A stretch of DNA of 64,000 nt. It comes from Hymenobacter fodinae. Lineage in GTDB: Bacteria; Bacteroidota; Bacteroidia; Cytophagales; Hymenobacteraceae. The notes under the pieces were generated by a model, which saw nothing but the letters and a program-made list of their open reading frames with translations, did not search any database and had not been told where the DNA came from. The stretch is taken from positions 434,001 through 498,000 of the forward strand of contig NZ_SRLA01000002.1 in NCBI RefSeq assembly GCF_004745825.1, read 5' to 3'. Positions within the stretch are counted from its first letter, which is position 1. Each line of letters starts with the position of its first letter. The position numbers were made by a program, and so were the translations under genes. Positions 19,027 to 27,032 of the stretch are shown piece after piece.

Positions 19027-20013
19027 TTACGCATTTCGCACCTGAATGAGCTCTGCCGCAATACTGATGGCAATTTCCTCAGGGGTGCGGCTGTGAATGG
19101 GTAGGCCAATGGGTGCTGAAATACGGGCTAGCAATTCTTCACTTGCTCCTTCGTGGCGGAGGGTGTTCAGCAACTCGGTAATTTTAGCTTGGCTGCCCAA
19201 CACACCTAAGTAACGCACGGAGTGGCCTAGCAACTGGCGCAGCACCACCAAATCGGAGCGGTACCCCACTGTCATCAGGAGCACGTACTCGTCTGGGCCT
19301 TCGGGTATTTCTGCGGCTATAGCGTCGTAGGCCACCGTGCGCTTGTGGTGGGGGAATGGATTGGCACGTAACGTGGGCAGAGTTGGGCGGTCATCAAGCA
19401 CGGTCAGCTCGAAATCTAGCGCCGCCAGCACACGGCACAGAGCCAAGCACACGTGCCCCGCCCCAATGATGGTAACCCGCGCGGCAAAGCCTAGGCGCTC
19501 CTGGTACTGCCACTGCTCGCCCGGTTGAAAGTCGAACTTCGGGGCACCTTGTGGCGCTGGCAACACTGCTAGGCCAGTAGTTGCTAACTGCAGGAGGGGT
19601 CTGGTATTCTCAGTTAAAGCCTTCACGCACGCTTCTACCGCTGGCAAGTCAGATAAAGCAAGCGGAAAAAGCAGTACCCATTGCTCGCCCGAGCAAATCA
19701 TGCCGGAGCGGTCGGCGGGGGAGTCCTTCCGGTGAATCTGGGGGCGGAAGAGCGGCCTAGTATCGGCTTCCAGTAGGCGGGCGCGGGCTAGCTCCACAAA
19801 CTTGTGTTCCATCACGCCACCTCCAATGGAGCCGGTTGTGTCGTTGGCTGTTACGCTCATTTTGAAGCCCTGGCGGCCGGGGCTGCTGCCCTCACTCGCC
19901 AGCACGCACAGCAGCGCCACCGGCACCCCCGCCCGCAAGTTGGCAGCCGCGTGTTCCCACACAAGCAAATCGCGCGGGGTGGCAGGGGAGGCGTATGGAG
20001 GAAGGGGGCTCAA
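19027..20013 (-). CDS. xdhC: XdhC-family molybdenum cofactor maturation protein
   Basis: This 328-residue protein has the XdhC/CoxI N-terminal domain (ALLCVLASEGSSPGRQGFKM and GSIGGGVMEHKFVELA) and a C-terminal Rossmann-like XdhC_C domain (VTIIGAGHVCLALCRVLAALDFELTVLDDRP, later YLGVLGSQAK and ISAPIGLPIHSRTPEEIAISIAAEL). XdhC binds the molybdenum cofactor and helps insert its sulfurated form into xanthine dehydrogenase. It is the last gene of the leftward xdh cluster. It starts 95 bp after the small membrane-protein gene that separates it from xdhB. Confidence 0.93.
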   Translation of the reverse strand: MSPLPPYASPATPRDLLVWEHAAANLRAGVPVALLCVLASEGSSPGRQGFKMSVTANDTTGSIGGGVMEHKFVELARARLLEADTRPLFRPQIHRKDSPADRSGMICSGEQWVLLFPLALSDLPAVEACVKALTENTRPLLQLATTGLAVLPAPQGAPKFDFQPGEQWQYQERLGFAARVTIIGAGHVCLALCRVLAALDFELTVLDDRPTLPTLRANPFPHHKRTVAYDAIAAEIPEGPDEYVLLMTVGYRSDLVVLRQLLGHSVRYLGVLGSQAKITELLNTLRHEGASEELLARISAPIGLPIHSRTPEEIAISIAAELIQVRNA

Positions 20014-20108
20014 CGTGAAGTAAGGGAGAAGTGTAGCACTAGGGCAGTCCGCGCCTCTGGCTTATTGAAAAGAGCAGGTGAGCACGAGCTGAAATCTGTA
20101 GCCGGTAG

Positions 20109-20585
20109 TTACCAGTTGGCGCTGAGGGCGTAGTACACGGCCATTACACCCGAAAATAAGGCACTGATTAAAAAGCGCCGGTCGGCTGGTACCTTATTCT
20201 GGATGTAGTAGTTCACCAGTAACGATACGGGTGCATTATACAAGAATGAGCGTGCGGCCATGGGGAGCAAGTCCCAGGTTATCTGGTCAAGCTGGCCCGA
20301 GCACAGCCGGATGAATACAAAGTGGCGGGCAATCCAGAGAGGGTTGAAGTAGGCCAGCGCCAGGGAGGCCCGCCGGAGTTTGGCCGTCCAGCCAGGGCGG
20401 TGTGGCACCCGGTGGTCAATCCAGCGGAAATACGCCGGTACCTCCCACGAGTAAATGGTGCCCGCAATCAGGGCAATGCCGAGCAGGCGCGACCAGGAAA
20501 AGTTGTGTTGAAGCAGGGCCGCGGCCGTGTCGCCGGCGGCGTAAATCAGGGAGCCACGGATGTGGGTACGGTAGTCGAAACGCAA
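20109..20585 (-). CDS. Small membrane protein, possible distant Mpv17/PMP22 relative
   Basis: This 158-residue protein has about four hydrophobic segments. Several phrases resemble the Mpv17/PMP22 family: an N-terminal RGSLIYAAGDTAAALLQ (compare the family's glycine-Asp-Gln helix), GTIYSWEVPAYFRWID (compare G-P-x-x-H-x-W-Y), and the C-terminal APVSLLVNYYIQNKVPADRR (compare W-P-x-x-Q-x-x-N-F-x-x-V-P-x-x-x-R). The match is by eye and distant. The ATG at 20585 makes the gene overlap the 3' end of xdhB by 40 nt. No other in-frame ATG, GTG or TTG early in the gene would shorten this, so translational coupling is likely. Its place between xdhB and xdhC hints at a role connected with purine catabolism, which is inference. 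Confidence 0.6.
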   Translation of the reverse strand: MRFDYRTHIRGSLIYAAGDTAAALLQHNFSWSRLLGIALIAGTIYSWEVPAYFRWIDHRVPHRPGWTAKLRRASLALAYFNPLWIARHFVFIRLCSGQLDQITWDLLPMAARSFLYNAPVSLLVNYYIQNKVPADRRFLISALFSGVMAVYYALSANW

Positions 20586-22855
20586 GCGGGTGTGGTAAGT
20601 AAAACGTCGGGGTAGAGGCTGAGCAATACCTTTTCGGGGGTGATAGGAGCGGAAAATGGTAGGGTAGCGCCGGGACGGAAGCTGCGAATAGCGTCGCGCA
20701 CGGCAAAGTAGGCCCCAATGCCGTACATCAGGGGTGGTTCGCCCACGGCCTTGGAGCGCATAATGGCGTTGGGGTGGCCGGGCGTATCCAGGAAATGCAC
20801 GTCAATAGTTTTGGGCGCCGAGTACAGGTCCGGGATTTTGTAACTGTTCAGGGAATTGCTCAGCAGGCGACCTTCTTCGTTGAACACCAGTTCCTCCAGC
20901 GTCATCCAGCCGATGCCCTGCACTAGGCCACCCTCAATCTGTCCCCGGTCGATTTGCGGGTGCAAGCTCTGGCCGAAGTCGTGGGCAATCTGCACCGCAT
21001 CGAAGGCATACGTGCCGCGCAAACAGTCGACGGTGACGGTGGTAATGGCCGTGCCATAGACGTGGTATGCGAAGGGGTGCCCCTGATTGGTCTGCCCGTC
21101 GAAGTGAATGCCGGGCGTAGCGTAGTGGGCGTTTTCGGTGAGACTCACGCGCTGCCAGTACGCCGCCGACACCAGCTTCTCCCAGGTAGTATCGGCGGGC
21201 GTGCCGGCGGCTAGCACCTGCTCGCCTTCGATGGTCAGGCCTTCGTATTCCAATTGCAGCTCGGTGGCTGCTAAGCGTAGCAGCCGCTCGCGCAAAGCTA
21301 GGCAGGCCAGTTCGGTGGCTTTGCCGTTGAGGTCGGCGGTGGCGCTGGCAGCGGAAGGCGAGGTGTTAGCCACGCGGGTAGTATTGGTGCTTTCCACCTT
21401 CACGCGCTCCGGCGAAATACCCAGCGTGCGCGCTGCCACCAGCATGATTTTGGTGTTTACGCCCTGCCCCATTTCCACGGCACCCGTGCTCACGCCCACC
21501 GAACCGTCGGTGTATATGTGCACCAGGGCACGAGCCTGGTTCATGGGCGTTTTGGTGAAACTGATGCCGAAGCAAATCGGCATTACCGACAGCCCCTTCT
21601 TGAACTGCTGGTTCTGGGCGTTGAAGTCATCTACCTCGGCTCGTAGGCCAGGTAGGTTGTAGCGGCTAGCGGCTGTGTCCCAGGCCTGCTCGGCATGGCA
21701 ACCCTCGGTGGGCTGACGGTAGGGTAGCACGTCGCCCTCGCGCAGCAGGTTACGCCGTTGCAATTCCGCCACCGGCACGCCCAGTTGCTCCGCCGCACAC
21801 ACCAGCGCCGACTCTATCACGAACATTCCCTGCGGCCCGCCAAAGCCCCGGAAAGCGGTGTTGGGCGGCAGGTTGGTGCGGCAGCTGTAGGCCGTGGCCG
21901 TTACGTTGGGGATGAAGTAGCTGTTGGTGGCGTGAAACAGCGTCCGTTCCAGCACGGCTGGCGAAAGGTCGGCTGCGGCACCAGCATTTTGGTAGAACGT
22001 GGCTTCGTAGGCCACTAGCTTTAGGTTTTCGTCAAACCCGATTTTAAAATCGGAGGAGTAGGGGTGACGCTTACCGGTCATGCGCAGGTCGGCCATGCGG
22101 TCAAGCACCAGCTTCACCGGCTTGCGGGTTATGGAAGCGCCCAGTGCGGCCAAGGCACCCCAAGTAGTGGCCTGGTCTTCTTTGCCCCCGAAACCACCGC
22201 CCAAGCGTGTAACGTCTACTTCTACCTGATGCATACCCACACCCAGCACCCGCGCCGTGTGGCGCTGCACCGCGGTAGGGCCCTGGGTTGAAGAAACTAC
22301 ACGCACACCGCCCATTTCGGTGGGAAAGGCATAGGCACCCTGGGTTTCGATGTAGAGGTGCTCCTGCCCGCCCGATTCGGCTACGCCCGCAAACACGTGC
22401 GCGCATTGCGCCCAAGCCGTTTGCGTGTCGCCAATCTGAAACGTGCGCGGCGGTACAATCAGCTCGTTCTGCGCGGCCGCCAGCCGCGGGTCGGTAATAA
22501 TGGGCAGGGGTGAAACCTCTACGCGCACGTGGCCGAGCGCAGCGTGGGCCTGATGCTCGGTTTCAGCTAGTACCAGCGCTACCGGCTGCCCCCTGAAATG
22601 CACGTGCCCTTCGGCCAGCAACGGCTCATCAGGCACGATACCGCCAATTTGGTTTTCCCCCGGAATATCCTCGGCAGTAAGAATGCGCACCACGCCGGGC
22701 AATTGCAGGGCGGCCTCAAAATCAATGCTAAGCAGCTTGCCATGCGCCACCGGTGACTCTACCACGGCCGCGTACAAGGTGCCCTGTTGCACCGGAATAT
22801 CATCGAGGTACTGCGATTCGCCGCGCACGTGGCGGGCTGGGTCGAGGTGGTTCAT
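20546..22855 (-). CDS. xdhB: Xanthine dehydrogenase, molybdopterin-binding subunit
   Basis: This 769-residue protein is the large catalytic subunit that oxidises hypoxanthine and xanthine. It starts directly with the conserved HLDPARHVRGESQYLDDIPV region. Molybdopterin-binding motifs include TRLGGGFGGKEDQA, NTAFRGFGGPQGMFVIE and VEMGQGVNTKI. The active-site Glu lies in the C-terminal KAVGEPPLMYGIGAYFAVRDAIR. Length and order fit bacterial XdhB. It lies 180 bp downstream of xdhA on the same strand and upstream of the small membrane gene and xdhC, forming a purine-oxidation operon. Confidence 0.95.
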   Translation of the reverse strand: MNHLDPARHVRGESQYLDDIPVQQGTLYAAVVESPVAHGKLLSIDFEAALQLPGVVRILTAEDIPGENQIGGIVPDEPLLAEGHVHFRGQPVALVLAETEHQAHAALGHVRVEVSPLPIITDPRLAAAQNELIVPPRTFQIGDTQTAWAQCAHVFAGVAESGGQEHLYIETQGAYAFPTEMGGVRVVSSTQGPTAVQRHTARVLGVGMHQVEVDVTRLGGGFGGKEDQATTWGALAALGASITRKPVKLVLDRMADLRMTGKRHPYSSDFKIGFDENLKLVAYEATFYQNAGAAADLSPAVLERTLFHATNSYFIPNVTATAYSCRTNLPPNTAFRGFGGPQGMFVIESALVCAAEQLGVPVAELQRRNLLREGDVLPYRQPTEGCHAEQAWDTAASRYNLPGLRAEVDDFNAQNQQFKKGLSVMPICFGISFTKTPMNQARALVHIYTDGSVGVSTGAVEMGQGVNTKIMLVAARTLGISPERVKVESTNTTRVANTSPSAASATADLNGKATELACLALRERLLRLAATELQLEYEGLTIEGEQVLAAGTPADTTWEKLVSAAYWQRVSLTENAHYATPGIHFDGQTNQGHPFAYHVYGTAITTVTVDCLRGTYAFDAVQIAHDFGQSLHPQIDRGQIEGGLVQGIGWMTLEELVFNEEGRLLSNSLNSYKIPDLYSAPKTIDVHFLDTPGHPNAIMRSKAVGEPPLMYGIGAYFAVRDAIRSFRPGATLPFSAPITPEKVLLSLYPDVLLTTPACVSTTVPTSVAP

Positions 22856-23036
22856 GGCGAGAGTGTAATGCGAATCCTCCGCTGGGCGGATTATAGATAG
22901 GGTGGCCTAGAACAGGGTAAATGGCTGCGCAGCTTCATGCTGGCGGGGTGCCTTACTTCCCGGCGCTATTTTCAGAATGGAGAGGAAGAGCCCACCGATT
23001 AGGTATGCCTGAACAGCTGGGGCATTGAGCGTCGTC

Positions 23037-24521
23037 TTACAGCAGGTCAGTTAACTGCAGCTGCGCCGGGAAGAACTGCAGGAAATGCGCCGCCAGTAAC
23101 TGCCGCAACAGCAGGCGCTTGTACTGCACAGTTCCGCGTACGTCACTGATGGGGCTTATTTCCTCCTGGGCCAGCTCTAGTGCCCCACGTACCGTCTCGG
23201 CGCTAATTTCCCGACCTACCAAAAACTCGGCCGTGCGCGGCAGCATCAGCGGCACTGGACCAACTCCCCCCGCCGAAAGCCGAACAGCTTGCACTAGGCC
23301 ACCCTGCACCCGCAGCCACGCCGCTGAGTTCACGCTGGCAATGTCGAGGTGAGTGCGCTTTGATACCTTCTCAAAGTTGAAGTAATCGGTAATTAAGGGC
23401 GCCGGAAAATGAATGGAAAGCACTTGCTCGTCGGCCATTTTTGCCAGTTGCTTGTAGCCTAGGTATAGGTCTTGCAGCGGTAACTCTCGGCGCTGGCCTA
23501 GGCCAGGGTCTTCCAGGGTAAGACTAGCACCGAGGGCCAAAAACAGAATAGTTAGGTCTCCGATGGGCGAAGCGTTGATGAAGTTACCCGCCACGGTGCC
23601 CATGTTCCGAATAGGGGTACTCGACACCAGCTTCAGGTACTCTGGCAGGTGCGGCAGCATCTCTTGCAGCACCTCAGACTCCAGCAGTTCTTGGGCCGTG
23701 GTGGCGGCGCCCAGCACAATTTGGTGGCCTTCGCGGCGAATACCACGGCGCTCGGGCTGCCCGTACAGCAGTTGCACCGGCATCTCGCGCAGCTGCTCGG
23801 GGCGCTGCACCAGCAAATCGGTGCCGCCGCCTAGCACTTGGGCACGGGCCGCCGAGGCAGCATCTAGGCCAGTGACGGTAACGGAATGACTGTTCTGAGC
23901 CGGCTGTGCGCTTACTGCGGAGGCTTCGGTGGCCGCGCGCAGAGCCGTGAGCTTAGCCGGAATGCCTTGGAAATAGGTAGGCACGAAACCTTGCTCCGCC
24001 AGCCAAGCTAAGGGTTGCTCCGTAGGCCGGTTCGTCAGTTGTTGCTGCAGGGCCAGCGTAGCTCGCTCTAGTGACTTATAGCCCGTGCAGCGGCAGATGT
24101 TGCCGTCAATGGAGGCCAGAGCCGTTTCTGGAGTGCCAGGCTTTGGGTTGAGCGAGTGACCGGTCAACGACATCACAAAACCTACCGTGCAAAATCCGCA
24201 CTGTGAGCCGCCCTCCGCCACAATGGCCTGCTGCACCGGCGTGAGCGTGCCCCGCGCCGCATTAATACCCTCCACTGTCACTACATGGCGGCCGTGCGCA
24301 TTGCCCAGCGGCGTCAGGCACGAGGTCATGGATTGGTAGCTTACGGTTTGCCCATCGGGTTGTAGCTCGCCTACCAGCACTGTGCAGGCCCCACAGTCGC
24401 CCTCGCGGCACCCTATTTTCGTGCCCGTCAGGTGGCGGTGGTAGCGCACAAAGTCCAGGAGCGTGCTACCCGCCGGCTGACTGGTGCGGATGAGCTGATC
24501 GTTGAGATAGAACTGAAGCAT
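23037..24521 (-). CDS. xdhA: Xanthine dehydrogenase, small subunit (2Fe-2S and FAD)
   Basis: The protein (about 494 residues from the ATG at 24521) carries electrons from the molybdenum centre to NAD+. The plant-type 2Fe-2S domain has GCREGDCGACTVLVGEL (Cys near 38, 43 and 46). The second cluster domain has SQCGFCTVGFVMSL and NICRCTGYKSLERA. A FAD-binding domain follows with LGGGTDLLVQ and TVAGNFINASPIGDLTILFL, then the CO-dehydrogenase-flavoprotein C-terminal domain. The frame opens further upstream to 24620, but MLQFYLNDQLIR is the natural N-terminus. It is the first gene of the leftward xdh operon. Confidence 0.94.
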   Translation of the reverse strand: MLQFYLNDQLIRTSQPAGSTLLDFVRYHRHLTGTKIGCREGDCGACTVLVGELQPDGQTVSYQSMTSCLTPLGNAHGRHVVTVEGINAARGTLTPVQQAIVAEGGSQCGFCTVGFVMSLTGHSLNPKPGTPETALASIDGNICRCTGYKSLERATLALQQQLTNRPTEQPLAWLAEQGFVPTYFQGIPAKLTALRAATEASAVSAQPAQNSHSVTVTGLDAASAARAQVLGGGTDLLVQRPEQLREMPVQLLYGQPERRGIRREGHQIVLGAATTAQELLESEVLQEMLPHLPEYLKLVSSTPIRNMGTVAGNFINASPIGDLTILFLALGASLTLEDPGLGQRRELPLQDLYLGYKQLAKMADEQVLSIHFPAPLITDYFNFEKVSKRTHLDIASVNSAAWLRVQGGLVQAVRLSAGGVGPVPLMLPRTAEFLVGREISAETVRGALELAQEEISPISDVRGTVQYKRLLLRQLLAAHFLQFFPAQLQLTDLL

Positions 24522-24631
24522 GGGTGGGGCAGGAAAACAAGAGCGGAAGGGAAAGTTACAGCTTTTCGGCCTTTCGGCGTAACAATTAGGTAACATAGGC
24601 GCCCAGCCGCCCGTGCCCAATCCCCCCTAGT

Positions 24632-24710
24632 ATCCTTCAGCAGGTGAGGAAGAATCTGAGTTGGCCATGTATAAGATGAACCCAGATTCCTTCGTTCGCT
24701 CGGAATGACA
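24632..24710. repeat. Interspersed-repeat-like imperfect hairpin (MITE/REP-like)
   Basis: Two imperfect inverted arms surround a central spacer: AGGAAGAATCTGAGTT on the left and AACCCAGATTCCTTCG on the right. The right flank reads TTCGCTCGGAATGACA. This resembles the small intergenic repeats with a core related to CATTCCGAGCGAACGAAGG that are widespread in Bacteroidota and other genomes. Only one copy is seen in this window, so repeat status rests on my recognition of the core. Confidence 0.5.
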
Positions 24711-24791
24711 GCCTGTATGCCTACTTTCGGCTCGGTTTTCGCCAGCAGCCGGCGCAGTGGCTGTAGGCCTGTTCTCCCTCGATTCGCTCTT

Positions 24792-25733
24792 ATGAAAGCA
24801 TTTTCTTCTCTTCGCTCGGTTCCGGCCCTAGCTATGGTGGCTGGCCTGTTGGCTACTGCTTCCTGCACGGCGCCCCGCGCCATTGTTAGCACCGGCAAAG
24901 TCACGCCCAAGGGTGAGTTCAAGATTGGGGGTAACGTGGCCTTCAATGTGCCCACCGAAACCATTAGCAAGACCGGTTCGGCTCTGATTACCGCCGCTCG
25001 CGAAACGGCCAACAAGGACACGGTGCGCTACAACCAAACCATTGAGAAGCTGCAAGTGGCGGCCCTGGCCTACGTGCTCGACCCGGTGCGGCCATCCTCC
25101 GATTTGTACCTGCGCTATGGGTTGGCCGAGCGCCTCGATGTGGGCTATAAGTATGCGTTTGGCTCGCACGTGTTCGATGCCATGTACCAGTTCATGGGCC
25201 CCACGGGTACGCCCGAAAGCCCCGGCAGCCGCGAAACCGGCGTTACCTACGGCAGCATTGGCCTGCAGTACGCTACCCAGCGTGCCAAGCTGCCCAATGT
25301 GCCCTTCCTCGATAACGTGAACGATGTGCTGGGCTTCAAAGCCAGCCGCCACGACCTGATTGTGCCGCTGGTGTTCAGCCAGTCGTTTGGCCCCGAGGAG
25401 GAAATTGGAGCTATTTCCTACGGTGTGATGTACGCCCACAGCTTCCTGCGCTACGGGTTTGAGCCACGCAACGTGTATAATGGCCCCGGCAGTGGCTCGG
25501 TAGCTGATAAAATTCCGAATCTACCCGTGGCCAAGCAGAACTTCTCCTCTTTTGGGGGCTTCGTCAACGTGAAGCTGGGCTACCGCTACGCCTACGTCAT
25601 CCCGGCTTTGTCGGTGTACTACCAGAACTACGGTCAGTACCAGCTGCTCAACAACCGCACGGCTTCCCTCAAAGGCATCACGTTCATTCCGAGCATCGGG
25701 CTGCAGTTCCGGGTGCCTACTTCGCGCCGGTAG
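24792..25733 (+). CDS. Envelope lipoprotein with beta-rich body, function unknown
   Basis: I choose the ATG at 24792 (MKAFSSLRSVPALAMVAGLLATASC) because it gives a lipoprotein signal with a plausible lipobox (TASC, Cys near residue 25). The longer frame from 24705 would place a repeat-like sequence inside the gene. The mature part (about 288 residues) is rich in alternating polar/aromatic segments such as LYLRYGLAERLDVGYKYAFGSHVFD, VKLGYRYAYVIPALSVYYQNYG and a terminal FIPSIGLQFRV. These look like transmembrane beta-strands of an outer-membrane barrel. I do not recognise a named family. Confidence 0.7.
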   Translation: MKAFSSLRSVPALAMVAGLLATASCTAPRAIVSTGKVTPKGEFKIGGNVAFNVPTETISKTGSALITAARETANKDTVRYNQTIEKLQVAALAYVLDPVRPSSDLYLRYGLAERLDVGYKYAFGSHVFDAMYQFMGPTGTPESPGSRETGVTYGSIGLQYATQRAKLPNVPFLDNVNDVLGFKASRHDLIVPLVFSQSFGPEEEIGAISYGVMYAHSFLRYGFEPRNVYNGPGSGSVADKIPNLPVAKQNFSSFGGFVNVKLGYRYAYVIPALSVYYQNYGQYQLLNNRTASLKGITFIPSIGLQFRVPTSRR

Positions 25734-25796
25734 GCCACTAGGCCCCGCGAGTTTTCTTCGGCAGCGTTCCTGGCCGACTATAGTCTAGTTACTAAT

Positions 25797-26879
25797 ATGA
25801 ATATTCTTTACGGCGTGCCGGGCGAAGGCCTAGGCCATGCTACCCGCAGCAAAGTAGTTATTGCCCATTTGCTAGAGCAGGGGCACAATGTGTGCGTAGT
25901 GAGCAGCTCGCGGGCTTTTCAGGTGTTGGCGGCCAACTTTCCCGGCCGTGTCCACGAAATTCGGGGGTTTCACCTGGCCTACCGGCAGCTTACTGTCTCG
26001 AAGCTGCGCACCGCAGCCCTTACCCTGCGTACAGCCCCGGAAAACCTGGTCGTCAACTTTCGCAAGTACCAGGAGCTGCTCTGCGATTTTGAGCCCGATC
26101 TGGTAATTTCCGACTTCGAGTCGTTCAGCTATTTCTTTGCCAAGTGGCGCCGGATTCCGGTTATCAGCATCGACAACATGCAGATCATCAGTCGGGCAAA
26201 GCTGGATATTGTGGTGCCACCAGCGGAGCGGGGCAACCTCACCGTAGCCCGCGAGATTGTGCGCGCCAAGCTGCCCCGTAGTCACCACTACCTTATCACC
26301 AGCTTTTTTGAGTTGCCGGTTATCAAGGACAACACCACGCTGGTGCCACCCATCATTCGGCCCGAAATTTTGCGTGCTAGGCCTAGCACTGGTCAGCACG
26401 TGCTAGTGTACCAGTCGGCCACTACGCAGAAAGATCTGGTGGCGCAGCTTCAGCAGCTGCCAGGGCAAGAGTTTCGGGTGTACGGGTTTAACAAGGAAGA
26501 AAGCCACGGCAATGTGCAGCTACGTGCTTTCAGCGAGCAGGGCTTTATTGATGATTTAGCCAGCGCCCAAGCGGTAGTAACTAACGGGGGCTTCTCCCTA
26601 ATTAGTGAGGCCGTGTACTTGCACAAGCCCGTGTGTGCCGTGCCTATTCCGGCGCAGTTTGAGCAGTTTCTAAATGCCGCGCAAGTAGAAAAGCTGGGTT
26701 ACGGCCGCCACTTCAGTGCCATCACCCCCGACAATCTGAAGGCCTTTCTCTACGACTTAAGTGGGTTTGAAGCCGCCCTAAGTCAGTATGAGCAGCACGG
26801 CAATGAGGTGTTGTTTGCCCGCCTACAGCAAGTGCTGGCCGGCGTGCAGGCCGAGCTGCCTCAGGGCGGAGTGGCCTAG
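25797..26879 (+). CDS. Glycosyltransferase of the MJ1255/Glyco_trans_1_3 type
   Basis: This 360-residue protein begins MNILYGVPGEGLGHATRSKVV, the N-terminal glycine-rich loop of GT-B enzymes. It ends with the donor-binding domain ASAQAVVTNGGFSLISEAVYLHKPVCAVPIPAQFEQFLNA, which has the Gly-Gly-x-x-x-x-x-E pattern typical of MurG/UGT-like enzymes. The middle (DLVISDFESFSYFFAKWRRIPVISIDNMQII) matches the family of uncharacterised MJ1255-like transferases. It probably transfers a nucleotide-sugar residue to a lipid or glycan, acceptor unknown. Neighbours are envelope lipoproteins, consistent with a cell-envelope role. Confidence 0.82.
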   Translation: MNILYGVPGEGLGHATRSKVVIAHLLEQGHNVCVVSSSRAFQVLAANFPGRVHEIRGFHLAYRQLTVSKLRTAALTLRTAPENLVVNFRKYQELLCDFEPDLVISDFESFSYFFAKWRRIPVISIDNMQIISRAKLDIVVPPAERGNLTVAREIVRAKLPRSHHYLITSFFELPVIKDNTTLVPPIIRPEILRARPSTGQHVLVYQSATTQKDLVAQLQQLPGQEFRVYGFNKEESHGNVQLRAFSEQGFIDDLASAQAVVTNGGFSLISEAVYLHKPVCAVPIPAQFEQFLNAAQVEKLGYGRHFSAITPDNLKAFLYDLSGFEAALSQYEQHGNEVLFARLQQVLAGVQAELPQGGVA

Positions 26880-27032
26880 CGCATACTAAACGCTATCGAC
26901 CAACCACTGGCCCACCCTGCAACGGAGAGCCAGCGGCTGGTTGCGTTCTAGGCCAGGGCAGCAGGGAGTAAAAGCGCTACTTTTCGAGGATGGGCGCCGC
27001 TACCTCCCACGAAAGCCGTATTTTGGGCAACC

